Made by a program: the position numbers and the translations under genes. From Selaginella moellendorffii (Eukaryota; Streptophyta; Lycopodiopsida; Selaginellales; Selaginellaceae), in assembly GCF_000143415.4 (NCBI RefSeq), contig NW_003314345.1:77339-141338 (forward strand): a stretch of 64,000 nt of DNA, read 5' to 3'. Below, in pieces: positions 54,055 through 64,000 of the stretch. The notes under the pieces are model-generated. The model was not told the DNA's origin. It worked only from the letters and a program-made list of their open reading frames with translations, and did no database searches. The number at the start of each line of letters is the position of its first letter. Position 1 is the first letter of the stretch.

Positions 54055-54900
54055 TCGCAGCAGCAGCGCTATGGAAATTTTGTGTATCCGCAAGAGAGAA
54101 GAGAGGGCACGATTTCTAGTGTCGCTCCACCCCAGCTCCACCCGGTGAAAGATGCACACAGGTACTTGTACTACTCGGTGGAATTCCCCTTCCGCTGGCA
54201 AAAGGTGCTCGAATTTGGCACCATCCGCACGCTCCCTGGGATCACAAATCTGCTCTTCAGGACAAGAGGTCCCCAGAAGCGCGCTGCCACTGAGACCAAC
54301 ATTCTGGTGAGCGATCCACCACCACGTCGACCGCGATCGCGGCTCGTACGCGGTGAGGAGATTGAATGGAATCCACAACAAATTCCAGATCCCAAACGAC
54401 CAATTCGCCTACGTCCTCTGCCTCAACGTGATCACGTGATTTCCCCGAGAGGTTTGGATTCCGCAAGTGGACTGACAACGAGAAGGAGGCCGACAAGAGC
54501 ACGCCGCGATGGCGATAGCCGCAGCAGCATCAGAAATCTAGCCCCCGAGAGCGCGATCGCCATTGGAATCACCGAACGGCACCGAACGGAGCTGTCCGAC
54601 CGTTCGGCCGACCGTTCGGCCGACCGCGTTCGGCGGCGGTCGGGATCCCGCCGAACGCGGTCGGGACCAACATTGCCGGAGCATCGTCCAGGATCTCAAG
54701 CATCTGGTGCTGGACGCTTTTCCTCGCCAATTGCAGCCGCTGGTGGAAACTGGGGATCTGCGCGCTCATCGATCCCACAATCAGGAGCGCTGTTGGATTG
54801 GAAAGCCCCCCCGTGATCGTGAACTTGGAGTGGGTGCGTTCATGCTGCTGGCCGGGAGCTGTGTCCGCAAGCTGGCGGAGCTGGGACACTGAAATCAGGC
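54055..54900 (+). other. Long open frame with a possible exon; no family recognised
   Basis: A frame from 54,082 runs 244 codons. Its first part (PQLHPVKDAHRYLYYSVEFP, RWQKVLEFGTIRTLPGITNL) has protein-like composition and ends at a donor-like CTG/GTGAGC near 54,307. An acceptor-like TTTCTAG precedes it at about 54,119. The rest is Arg/Ser-rich and is probably open only by GC content. I cannot assign a function. Confidence 0.25.
54597..54662 (+). repeat. Tandem CGTTCGGCCGAC units leading into a perfect inverted repeat
   Basis: Two to three CCGTTCGGCCGA units are followed by a 15-bp arm GACCGCGTTCGGCGG (54,622-54,636). Its exact complement CCGCCGAACGCGGTC lies at 54,648-54,662, around an 11-base loop. 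The hairpin would be very stable. Confidence 0.8.
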
Positions 54901-55339
54901 AAGCTTGGACGGTCCTTCCCGGCAAATGCACGCATAGAAATCGTAAGTTCAAATCTCGGTAGGACCTTTCTCATTCAGTAATTCTTTGGTTTAGTGTTTT
55001 TGTTTCTGGTCACAAATGCTTGACCACTTAAAAAAAGTCTTGATGTCAACGTCAACATCTTGAGGTCAGTCAATGCCGTATACTTCAAGCCTACTTCTCT
55101 ATTGTTGCTCTGGCGTTATGTTGGTTTCTTTTGACGATGCTTGACCACCACTGATGAACACAATGTGACCACTCGTGAAAATAAAAAACGTGTTGTAACA
55201 TTGAAAGTTCTTCAGCTTTAGATAGTGACAGGTGATGCTCCACAAGCAACTTGAAAAGCATTCGTCTACACACATTTAATATCTGTAGAAGGGTGCTCTA
55301 GAATCTTTGAGCTACTTGGGGCCGGACCATAGCTGAACG
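54901..55339. other. Spacer upstream of the LRR gene, nothing recognised
   Basis: No domain-bearing frame or repeat identified. Confidence 0.4.
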
Positions 55340-56450
55340 ATGATCTTCTTGCTAATCTTGCTGCAGCTGCTACAACCAGCATATTGTCTCTTGGATGGTG
55401 ATAACCAGGCTCTTCTCGACTTCAAGCAAGCCTTGAACAACTCAAGTGTCTTGCGTGACTGGAACGCGAGCATTAACATGTGTAGTTGGCCAGGTATCGT
55501 TTGTAATTCAGCTCACACACACGTTGCTTCCATCCAGCTTGCTGCCATGAACTTGGAAGGAATCCTGTGCTCAGCTGTTGGGCGTCTGCATCAACTTGAA
55601 AGCCTCAATTTATCAACCAACTGCTTGGTGGGAAAGATTCCAGACGAGTTGGCAAATTGTTCCCAGCTGGAGCTATTGGATCTGCAAGGAAATTCTTTCC
55701 AAGGCAGAATTCCAGCCTCTCTAGGACGCTTTGAAGTTCGGCGAGGACTGAACTTCAACATTGGAAGAAACTCATTGCAATTAAATCCCAACATAGATGC
55801 GGTTAGAAAGGTTTTAAGTTTACAACTCCTCGACTTGAGCAGGAGTGATCTGCATGGAAACATTTCAACGTACGTTTGAAACTGGACCAATTTGATCTTC
55901 CTGTCACTAGCCAAAAACAAGTTAGGAGGCGAGATACCAGGCTGCTTTATAGATCAACTTAAAAGTCTTCGTGTTCTTGATCTATCCAACAACGGGCTGA
56001 GTGGGAAACTCCCTAGCAGACTAGACCAGCTCACTGGCTTTATGACAGCTGTATCTTCAGATGCAGGGAAAATTCCGATCAAGTTTGAGCTGGAAAGAAG
56101 TGGAGCATCACAAGATTTCAGCTTCCTCAGCCTGGCGGGAAACTTGTTACAAGGAGAGATCCCACAACAACTGGGAAATTTAACAGGCCTTAAGTACTTA
56201 AATCTCTCAAGGAACAGATTTGATGGGGAAATCCCTGTACGGATTGTCAAGCTTGATGCCCTGCAATCCTTGGACCTCTCAGAAAACAACTTCACGGGAG
56301 AACTGCCATGGAACTTGGGTACTCTATCACTTGGAATTTTGGATGTTTCTTACAACAACCTTAGTGGACTGATTCCTGGCAACTTAAACACCAGATTTCC
56401 AGATGCGTTTCCACGGGTGGATTTTCTACAGTGGTGCTGGCAGTGGGTTT
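55340..56450 (+). pseudogene. LRR receptor-like gene, split by an in-frame stop and lacking membrane and kinase parts
   Basis: It starts with a signal peptide (MIFLLILLQLLQPAYC), then the LRRNT cap (DNQALLDFKQALNN, MCSWPGIVC) and plant LRRs of 24 residues (LESLNLSTNCLVGKIPDEL, LELLDLQGNSFQGRIPASL). A TGA at 55,877 follows ISTYV, but the same frame resumes at once with NWTNLIFLSLAKNKLGGEIP and more LRRs to LDVSYNNLSGLIPGNLNTRF. After that the frame drifts into unrelated sequence where the Cys cap, transmembrane helix and kinase of a receptor should be. A receptor-like protein scrap is the best description. Loss of one codon by a point change is enough to explain the stop. Confidence 0.8.
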
Positions 56451-56599
56451 TGTGCAGGACTTTCGTTGGTGCTTTTGACAAATTGCTGGGAGAGAATCAA
56501 CCGAAGGGTGGCGAAAGTAGACTGGCTACAGATTGTTGCTCAGAACATAATGATTTTAATTTAATTTGGCAATTAGGGTATATTAGGCGTATAGAGGAG

Positions 56600-56740
56600 C
56601 CAGGCAAGGTTGGAAGCCCAAGGATTACTCCCTTGCAAACAATGTTATCAAAGCCCGTCTATAGGTGAGTGATAGGTGTTCACTCATAGCTGACGCTTCG
56701 GTTCATATGCTTGCCTTGTCAACCAAGCATTATATGGAGA
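56600..56740 (+). pseudogene. Scrap of the CW-zinc-finger gene
   Basis: The stretch AAGGATTACTCCCTTGCAAA through CGTCTATAGGTGAGTGATAG copies the exon 7/intron border of the CW gene (38,933-39,040), including its donor. CCTTGTCAACCAAGCATTA then matches the last exon (39,861-39,880). Intervening exons are deleted. Confidence 0.7.
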
Positions 56741-56824
56741 CATTTTTATATGTGAACTTATTGCAGTAAGTCTTACATACAATAGGCTAGAATCCTCCTC
56801 TATCTATACAAAAATCTTCTTTCC

Positions 56825-59800
56825 TCACAAGTTTAGCATTGTGGAGATCGAATTCCAGCCGAAGTGGAACGGCTTTTGGCTGGAGGGCGGAGCGAAGTTC
56901 AGGGCAAACATCTCCTTGGAGGCGCTGCCTGGCTCCCAAAATCCCACGATCATGGCCACCACCTCGGCGCTGTCCTGGATGTGCTGCATGTCGCGAGCAT
57001 CCGTCCATAACTTCTCGATCAGCTGGAGCTTGCGCTGCTTGGACTCGAGGGGTATCTCCCATTTCACCAGCAGCTCGTCCTTCATCTCGGGTGGCATCCG
57101 CCGCATCCGCTTCGCGAGCATCTCTCGTTCTCGTCGCAACGCCTTGACACTGCAAAGACAAAATGGAAACAAAAGTGAGCCCTTGGAAACACCATCGCTA
57201 AAGCTTGTCTACCTCGCAGCGTAGGACGAAATGTTGTCCTCGTCAGTCACACCCGGCCCCTGATTCTGGTCGTTCTTGGCAAACTGCTCTTGCAGCCACA
57301 GGAGCCTCCGGAACTCCACCTCCATGTACATGGCGTCGGCAGGGTCTCCTCTGAAGAGCAAGTAGAACTGTGTCCTGTGAATGATCGAGACCTGGCACAC
57401 GTCCCATAGCTCGATGATCTGCATTCGTTGCTTCTCGAACTGTAGCCTCCATCCCGAGGGAGAATGCAAGGAAGGAGTCATCTCTCCATACTCGTTCTCT
57501 CCGCCAGTGTTGTTGGATTCCAGCTCCAGTACCTACAAGCCAGAGTCACATATATTGCATTTCCAAAAGTTTGCTAGTTACCTGGCAGACGAGAAGCTGC
57601 TTTTGATATTGTAGCTTGGCCACCCGCTCTTTGAGCTCGGTGACATACGCCCGGATGCTCTTGATGTTGTCCTCGGCAGCAGTTTTAAACATGTTCTGCA
57701 TCTTCCGGATGTCCACAGAGTTGCTTCTCCGGTGTCCTCCGGATGGTGGCGTGTTCTCTGAGGAGCGAGGAGGATTGTTCTCGTTGTTCTCTTGGAGAGC
57801 GCTCCTGGTTGTCTTGGGTGAGCACGGTGGACTGTTGGCAAAAAGCTGTCTGCTACTGCTGGTGGTGCTGCCCATAGTGGAAGGTAGCAGCTTCCTTCTC
57901 CGGGTTGGAGTCTTTAGCTTTGGCGACGAAACATCGGTGCTGACAGAGGTTTGAACCTCGATCTCGTTCTCGTCCTTCCGGTGTTGTACGTGCAGGTTCT
58001 TGATCTCTTCTTGGAGCTTCGTGATCGTTTGTACCGCATCCTGGTTCATATCTACCTGAGCCAGACGCAGGCATTCGACTTCCTTCTGCAGGGCCTCCAG
58101 CGCTCTACTTGCGTCCTCTCCAAGCTCGTCTTGTAGCTTTTCTAGCTTTCGAATTTCTTGTATAAGCATGAAAGGAGCCTTCGAGGGGCAGCCTAGCTCA
58201 TCCACCAGCAACTGCTTTTTGGTCGGAGTGCATAACTCCTAAAGCGAAAACGCTCATGTGAGATACTGACTAAGTCAGAAAACACTCTATTATCGTACCT
58301 TTGGATCTCTCTGCTCGTCTCCCATCTTTGCAAGAACTTCATTGAGCTGTGTCTTGGCAGCATCCCTTTGACGAATGAGCTCCTTCATTTCGGATTCCAT
58401 CTGCAGGACGATGTTAGATGGGAAATTGCAACGACGAAGGACAGATTGCCAACCTTTTGAATTTGCTGCTCCTTCTGATGTAGCAAAGCGTCGGAAGACA
58501 ATGCAGCCTCTGGAATTCGCAGCTCAGCTTCAAGCCTTGCAACTTCTTTCTGCAGCTGTTTTACAAGGTCCTTGTCCGAAACAACCTGAAACAAAATAAT
58601 TACTCGTGAATCAAATCATTATACAGACTAGGATGACTTACCAGATTCACATGAGCATTATTTGTAACTTCCTTCGCGCGCGTGGCGAATGCAAGCGTGT
58701 TACGCGACTGTTCAACATGGGCCCGCGCGGGACTCATCGTGCATATGATCGCTGTGCGAGCATTTCCGCCGAGAGATAATTGGAGAATCCTGGTCAGCTT
58801 CGAATCCCGATAAGGAATATGACCACTTTTAGTTCGATTGCTCCCACTGCAAAAGATAATTATGAGCGAAAACCGTCGAGCGGCCAAAGTACCTGAGTTT
58901 CCGAATGACTGTACTTAAAGTGAGCAAGCTACGATTGATATGGCATCCTTCCTTCAACCGAGTTCCGTCCGAGAGTGTTTGAGACGCACGTTCACTACCT
59001 GCGAGATCTACAAAATTCTGTCCGCATAAAAGTCAATCAGTAAATGACGAAGCAATCAGTACAAAATGTTACCAGCGTTGCAACCATGCTATTGACAGTT
59101 CCATTTCCGTTTCCATTTTCGCGAGGAATACTTTCCACAGTCTGTTAAAACTCAACCTTAATCCTGAGAATTTAGATTTGAAGGTTCGCGTACCAGCCTT
59201 ATAATCTGATGGGATCTCGAGCTGGCATCGTTGAGCATCGTCTCCCCAACTTGTCTTTGAGCTAACGGCATTCTTCATTAGAAAAAAGTACTATGGCAAA
59301 AAGAGCAAAAGAACAAACCTTCACAAATAGACAGGACCTGCCGTAAATGCTTGCAGTCACGAACAATTGTGTCTGTAAGTTTCTCGACGATGGTTCCCCG
59401 CTGCAAGGGAAAAGCAATGTAAGCTGTAGCGTTCAAACCTTCTGTACCTCAGGATCGTCTAGAAGTCGCAACGCTCCAGTATCTGGGTTAAGAAGATCAC
59501 GAACAACCTCGTTGTAGATCTCCAGCCCGGCTATCTTAAGAATGTACTCTCTTTGATGGTTCTGTAAAGCCACTGTGATTCAAAAACTCGATGTGCCTGA
59601 CCAGCAAACCTTTTCTATAGCGTCGTAAATGTCGACTATAGCATTCTCAATCACACCCCTCATCGTAAACGTTTTTCCACTACTGGTTTGTCCATAAGCA
59701 AAGATGGTCGCTGGGAAGGAGAAAAAAAACCAACCATGACTTAAAGAATTCCAACAATGGAGGCTTCCAACACTCACAATTTATCCCGCTTAGAGCAGAG

Positions 59801-60196
59801 AGCGCTACATCCTTGGCCCCTTCTTCGTACACAACTTTCGTGGAGGATTCGGGCCCAAAAACGCGATCTGCAAGAAAACACGGATGCCAATCTTGAGAGA
59901 TGCGGGAGATTCGCTCACTTACCAAAAGAGTAGCGCGCAGGATAAGGAGATCGATCCGGCTGCTGCTTATAAGACACAGTATGATCATCTGGACACTCCC
60001 AATCTGCGGTGTCCCGCTGAGCGATTTCCCGAGAACTCATCGGCCTCACCCTGACTGTGACAAAAATCTTCTCCTCCTTGGATCTACATTTCCCCGGAGT
60101 GGAGAGAATTCCTATTCCTCCTGCCTTTTCGCCACTCCGTGGAGTCAGCGCATTCTTCTCTCCCATAGCTACCATTGCCGCAGCGAGAGCCGCCAT
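56825..60196 (-). CDS. NACK-type kinesin (HINKEL/TETRASPORE-like), kinesin-7 family
   Basis: Fourteen exons splice with consistent phases: 60,196-59,923; 59,867-59,778; 59,710-59,610; 59,561-59,448; 59,400-59,319; 59,261-59,194; 59,141-59,073; 59,017-58,893; 58,846-58,642; 58,585-58,454; 58,400-58,299; 58,238-57,582; 57,532-57,213; 57,149-56,825. They give 887 residues. The motor starts at [20 protein letters not shown], with P-loop GQTSSGKT (near residue 128), switch I SSRSH and switch II DLAGSER. Coiled coils follow. The DUF3490/NACK C-terminal domain spans [35 protein letters not shown] and [20 protein letters not shown]. In plants these motors activate the MAPK cascade that expands the cell plate in cytokinesis. 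Earlier in-frame ATGs exist; I chose [15 protein letters not shown]. Confidence 0.95.
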
Positions 60197-60381
60197 AGCC
60201 GCGCTCGCTCGCTCGCTCTCTAGGGTAAAAAATTCCGAATGTTTGCCCAACGGCTACATTGGCGAACAAAGGACCCAGGTTCGATTCCTCTCCCCATCTG
60301 GCATTTTCCAACCCGCCAAAAACCATTGCTCTTGCCGGTGGTATATTTTAGGGCTCTTACGATCCATTCGCTCGCCAGAGG
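60197..60381. promoter_or_regulatory. Bidirectional promoter between kinesin and phosphatase genes
   Basis: 185 bases separate the two start codons. It contains a B-box-like GGTTCGATTCC at about 60,281-60,291, as in tRNA T arms, but no complete tRNA fold was found around it. Confidence 0.45.
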
Positions 60382-61721
60382 ATGGGATTCATGGCGCAGA
60401 TCGTGGCGCTGCTGCTGCTGATCGATGCCGCAGTGGCAGCAGCACGGCTGTTGCAGTTTAATTCTCACGGCGCCTTCAAGATCTTGCAGGTAGAGGTAGA
60501 TTCTTGTGGAACCGAGGCGATCGAAAAAGTTTCCAGGTTGCTGACATGCATTTCGCGAATGGAGCAACGACCAAATGCTTGGATGTTCTCCCGGAGCAGT
60601 ACGCAGGGTGCTCGGATCTCAACACGACGAGCTTCGTCAAGAGGATGATCGACGCGGAGAAGCCAGATCTCATCGTCTTTACAGGTATTCCCTCTCGATT
60701 TCCTTTTGTATGAGATCGCCATGGAATGCTTCTTTCTTGTCTCGTACAACAGGTGACAACATATACGCATCTGACTGCTCCGATCCGGCCGAGTCTCTCG
60801 ACGCCGCGTTTGCGCCAGCCGTCGAGGCAAAACTTCCCTGGGCAGCTGTTCTAGGCAACCATGATCAAGAATCGTCTCTCAAGCGCTCCGGAGTCATGGA
60901 TCACATCGTCCAGATGAACTACACGCTCGCACAGGTGAATCCTGCCGGGGTCGCCACCATTGACGGATTTGGGAACTACAATCTCGAAGTTCTCGCTCCT
61001 GGCCAAGACTCGGAACAGGAGAGCCTTCTCAACTTGTATTTCGTGGACAGTGGAGACTATTCCACTGATCCAAGCATTCCAGGCTATGGTTGGGTCATGC
61101 CCAGTCAGCAAGCGTGGCTGAGAAACCTCTCGTCGTCTCTCCAGGTCTGCGAACTTGCTGTCAGCACTTGAGACTCTTACTAATACTTCTTTCGTCTTTC
61201 TCCTTTCGCAGGGGAGTGCCAACCAAAGCCGTCCAGCGCTAGTGTTCTTTCACATTCCTCTCCCAGAAGTGAACAACTTCACGTCCTCTCAGATCGTGGG
61301 AGTGAAGCAGGAGATGGTGGCGTCGCCAACGTTCAACTCTGGTTTCTTCCAGACGCTTGTGGAGATGGGAGACGTGAAAGCAGCTTTCACTGGTCACGAC
61401 CACGTCAATGACTTTTGCGGCGAGCTGCAACACATACAACTCTGCTACGGCGGCGGCTTTGGCTACCACGCTTATGGCAAAGCGGGATGGTCTCGGAGGG
61501 CCAGAGTGATCGAGGCTTCGCTGAGCGATGGCGGAGGAGGAGTGGAAAAGATTATGACTTGGAAACGTTTAGACGACGAGATGCTGAGCACCACCGACAA
61601 ACAAGAACTGTGGCGACGAAGGTACGAAGATCATACGATTCTCGTCGAGAGTATAGCTACAGAAGGTGTTGAATTTCCCAGATACGATCCTTCGTTCTCG
61701 AGCTCGAATCAAGTCTGGTGA
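60382..61721 (+). CDS. Purple-acid-phosphatase-like metallophosphoesterase (PAP28/29 group)
   Basis: Exons 60,382-60,489; 60,537-60,684; 60,753-61,144; 61,212-61,721 give 385 residues. A signal peptide (MAQIVALLLLIDAAVAAA) is followed by the calcineurin-like metal motifs: VADMHFANG (D-x-H), LIVFTGDNIYASD (GDN), AVLGNHDQES (GNHD), VFFHIPLPE and FTGHDHVNDF (GHDH). The family is secreted or vacuolar and hydrolyses phosphate esters. The group is often labelled 'probable inactive', but all metal ligands appear to be present here. Three short introns (47, 68 and 67 bases) match the window's style. Confidence 0.9.
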
Positions 61722-61944
61722 CCGTACGTGCGGAAAATAAAATAGCTTGGAGCTATTCCGAAGTTGCGACGTGTCGAGAGGGAGGTATGTGGCACCACTG
61801 TGCCAAGCCACGCGAGGCAGCTGGACCTCGCCTTACAAAAGCCACTTCTCGGAGGTTTGCGTTCCAATTGCATTTGGTTGTTGATCGATAAATCTCATTC
61901 GACTTCTCAGTTGTTTTGATCGATTGCTAGAGAGATAGATAGCG
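61722..61944. promoter_or_regulatory. Intergenic promoter of the LEA14-like gene
   Basis: 222 bases between the phosphatase stop and the LEA start. A palindromic ACGTGCGGAA and several CACG/CCACGCG words near 61,735-61,815 could be ABA/stress elements, but none is certain. Confidence 0.3.
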
Positions 61945-62462
61945 ATGTCGCAGCTGGTTGGCAAGGCGAAGAACTTCGTAGCGGACAAAGTGGCTCATAT
62001 GGAGAAGCCCGAGGCAGATCTCACTTGGGTGTCGGTGAAGGACGTGAGCCGATCCTCGGTTGTGCTGGAGAGCGATGTCATCATCACCAATCCTTACGAC
62101 CACGATCTTCCAGTCTGCGAGATCTCCTACGCCTTGTTCAGCAACAACAGGTAAACTTCGCTCTCTCTCTTTTGTGTTTCTGTAAGATCGATCTTATGGC
62201 TTTGTCTTCGATCCACAGGGAGATTGTCAGCGGCAAAATCCCCGACCCCGGATCCGTCAAGGCCAATGACAAGACCGCGATGAAGATCCCGGCTAAAGTT
62301 CCATACAATGTGCTCTTCACCATCGTCAAGGACGTGGGAACCGACTGGGACCTCGACTATGAGATGAGAGTGGGATTGACCGTCGACATTCCCATCCTCG
62401 GCAACTTCACAATACCACTCTCCAAGAAGGGATCCTTCAAGCTCCCCCTCCTCCCCTTCTAA
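61945..62462 (+). CDS. LEA14-type late embryogenesis abundant protein (LEA_2)
   Basis: Exons 61,945-62,150 and 62,219-62,462 (68-base intron) give 149 residues. MSQLVGKAKNFVADKVAHME is the short amphipathic start. The WHy/LEA_2 beta-sandwich follows: DLTWVSVKDVSRSSVVLESD, ITNPYDHDLPVCEISYALFS, GKIPDPGSVKANDKTAMKIP and VGLTVDIPILGNFTIPLSKK, ending SFKLPLLPF. These are folded, soluble desiccation- and stress-linked proteins without a signal peptide. The length equals that of Arabidopsis LEA14. Confidence 0.93.
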
Positions 62463-62585
62463 GCTCTCGGCTCTCTAGCTGGAATATTCAAGGATAAAAG
62501 GCTCTTTAGGATAAAACTTAATCAAGGCTATTTCTATATGACATTACCGTGTGGAAGGGCATCTCCGTTGTCTCTTGTGTTCTCC

Positions 62586-63083
62586 ATGGATCTTGGGCGA
62601 TGCCTCGCGTTTGCGATCTTCTTCTCGAGTTTGGCGGCTGCGCGATTGATTCCAGAGAAAGAAGCAGTGCGCAGTGATCCTCCCACGGCATACGAGGAGC
62701 TGGAATCGTTTGGATTCCCCCCAGGATTGCTGCCACACACTGTAGTGAACTACACTCTCAATTCCAATGGCCGATTCAGCCTGGCGCTCAACAGGACGTG
62801 CTCGGCGATGCTCCAGGGCACCTATCTCGTCACCTACAACTCCCAGATCTCCGGGACCGTGAGCCCACGCTACATCAAATCGCTGCGCGGGGTGAGCGTC
62901 CGCGCCTTCTTCATCGACTGGAGCATCTCGGGCATCCGCGTGAACCACCAAGATCTTGTTTTCGAGGTGGGTTTCGCCAGCGCCAAGTTCCCCATCTCCA
63001 ATTTCGATGAGGCGCCGGAATGCGAGAAAGAATCGATCGAAGTTCCGCCATCGTCGTCGTCCTCCTCGCGAGCCAGCGCTTAG
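62586..63083 (+). CDS. DUF538 family secreted protein
   Basis: Start at the Met of MDLGRCLAFAIFFSSLAAAR, a clean signal peptide (an upstream in-frame ATG at 62,538 only adds a non-hydrophobic lead). The mature part has AYEELESFGFPPGLLPHTVV, then YTLNSNGRFSLALNRTCSAM, TYNSQISGTVSPRYIKSLRG and VSVRAFFIDWSISGIRVNHQ. The end is EVGFASAKFPISNF, EAPEC and a Ser-rich tail. This is the DUF538 domain, a small plant-specific BPI-like beta fold. About 165 residues, intronless. Biochemical role not settled. Confidence 0.92.
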   Translation: MDLGRCLAFAIFFSSLAAARLIPEKEAVRSDPPTAYEELESFGFPPGLLPHTVVNYTLNSNGRFSLALNRTCSAMLQGTYLVTYNSQISGTVSPRYIKSLRGVSVRAFFIDWSISGIRVNHQDLVFEVGFASAKFPISNFDEAPECEKESIEVPPSSSSSSRASA

Positions 63084-63111
63084 AAAGATTTGCCCTAATT
63101 TCTTCGTTCGT

Positions 63112-63135
63112 CCCAGGGTTCGAATCCCTGCCCTG
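63112..63135 (+). other. Isolated tRNA T-arm-like sequence
   Basis: CAGGGTTCGAATCCCTG forms a paired T arm with a perfect B box. No A box or other arms are seen upstream, so it is a tRNA-derived scrap rather than a gene. Confidence 0.35.
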
Positions 63136-63171
63136 TCACAGATATAAGATCAAAGCATTTTTCTAGGGTTT

Positions 63172-64000
63172 ATGGTTTCCAAGGCTACAGAGGAATGCTT
63201 CGCGCGGCTCCTCCGATCGTGCAACACGCCCAAGCTCCTGCCCGAGGGCAAGAGGATCCACGCCCGGATCGTCGAATCCGGCGGACCCACGCGCTTCCTC
63301 GGCAATCTCCTCGTCCAGATGTATGGCAAATGCGGCAGCCTCGACGACGCGCGCGCGGCATTTCACTCCATCCCAGGCCCCAACATCTTCTCCTGGAGCA
63401 TCATGCTCGGCGCCAGCATCCACAACAGGGATCTGGGCGGCGCGCGGCGGCTGTTCGAGATCGAGTCCTCGTACGAGTCCGAACCCGAATCCGAAGTCGG
63501 ACACGAAATGCGGTCTGAGATCGAGCCAGAGACTAAGTCCAAATACTAATACGGGTCAAGGGGTGAAAGCCCAAACTGTGCGTCTCCCAGGGGGGGGGGC
63601 TGCAGGGGGTTCCAAAAGTATAGTAGGGATAGTGAGGTCCAGGAACCAGTTTTGAAGGGACTTTCCAGTTGGGCTTCCAAACCAACTTGAGGTTGAGACT
63701 GGGACCGAGGGGCATTGGGTGGGAGTGAGCATGGACTTCGCAGATGCCGAGGCCATGTTTGCGAGGATGCCCGCGAGGACGATCGTGCACTGCAGCTCCA
63801 TGCTCTCGGTATATGCCCGGAAAGGGCATTTGCGGAAGATGGAGAAACTCTACGAGCAAATGCCCGAGTGGGATGCGATGTCGCAAGCGTTGTTGGTATG
63901 TCGCTACGCGCAGCTGGGCTACGTTGACAAGGCGAAGGAGATGTTCGAGGCAATGGAAGAGAAGGACGTGGTTGCTGCAAATGCGATTATCACAGCACTT
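63172..64000 (+). pseudogene. PPR gene interrupted by an LTR-family insertion (runs off the window)
   Basis: The first part starts MVSKATEECFARLLRSC and has LPEGKRIHARIVESGGPTRF, LVQMYGKCGSLDDARAAF, IFSWSIMLGASIHNRDLGGA and RRLFE, a normal PLS-PPR start. At about 63,465 a GAGTCC tract and LTR-like sequence begin, with a TAA at 63,547. PPR coding resumes at about 63,733 in the same frame: DAEAMFARMPARTIVHCSSM, VYARKGHLRKMEKLYEQMPE, continuing to the window end. The inserted DNA either destroys the gene or would have to be spliced out. An acceptor-like CTTCGCAG/AT lies at its right edge. Confidence 0.75.
63465..63733 (+). mobile_element. LTR-like copy D inside the PPR gene
   Basis: It follows copy C: a GAGTCC-type tract, CCAAATACTAATA, GGGGTGAAAGCCCAAAC, CCAAAAGTATAGTAGGGATAGTGAGGTCC, then GGCTTCCAAAC and GGGTGGGAGTGAGCATGGA. 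It covers only the first quarter of copy C. No target-site duplication is certain. Because the host frame is clean on both sides, this is the best-dated young member of the family in the window. Confidence 0.75.

Noticed and set aside
62544-62951. 135-codon minus-strand frame
   Set aside because: Antisense shadow of the DUF538 gene.

Overview
The window reads as nuclear DNA of a land plant with very short introns (mostly 45-75 nt), dense gene spacing and many PPR genes. Together with an EIN2 gene, a NACK-type kinesin, a CW-zinc-finger protein and a CCCTAAA telomere-type repeat, this suggests a lycophyte such as Selaginella. The genus is an inference from gene style, not proven here.

Region 1 (1-15,720) is a nest of decayed LTR retrotransposons. 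Two related LTR-like copies (about 450-1,490 and 7,220-8,140) bracket a Ty3/gypsy gag-pol full of stops. A third LTR-like copy (about 8,650-9,655) heads another decayed gag-protease. That one is fused near 11,545 to a much younger Ty3/gypsy element with a 982-codon pol, a nonsense codon in the integrase, a 182-base assembly gap, an integrase tail and a 3' LTR start. Region 2 (15,721-17,590) is AT-rich and nearly empty.

Region 3 (17,590-25,500) holds two tail-to-tail PPR genes whose coding ends overlap. It also has a ZCCHC9-like zinc-knuckle remnant, a SAM-domain gene and a divergent pair of small secreted cysteine-rich proteins. A decayed second copy of the whole PPR pair follows, carrying an internal inversion.

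Region 4 (25,640-41,400) is the conserved gene core: EIN2 (minus, 7 exons) sharing a 187-base promoter with an MBD4-like DNA glycosylase (plus); an unrecognised minus-strand gene made of many tiny exons, including a tandem array of about 250-bp exon-pair repeats; a CW-type zinc-finger gene (plus, 11 exons); an interstitial telomeric repeat; and a class III peroxidase (minus, 4 exons).

Region 5 (41,600-48,960) is a graveyard: duplicated scraps of the CW gene and the kinesin, a PPR fragment, a DUF604 glycosyltransferase pseudogene, a STE24 protease pseudogene, inverted fragments of 25S and 18S rRNA, and a minisatellite.

Region 6 (48,975-64,000) has an intronless lectin receptor kinase, an unrecognised His/Gln-rich ORF, kinesin fragments, a broken LRR gene, the full NACK-type kinesin (14 exons, minus) divergent from a purple-acid-phosphatase-like gene, LEA14, a DUF538 protein, and a PPR gene interrupted by the same LTR-family sequence seen at the left end. 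The genes look like independent eukaryotic units rather than an operon. The strongest candidate for something undescribed is the exon-array gene at 31.3-35.1 kb.
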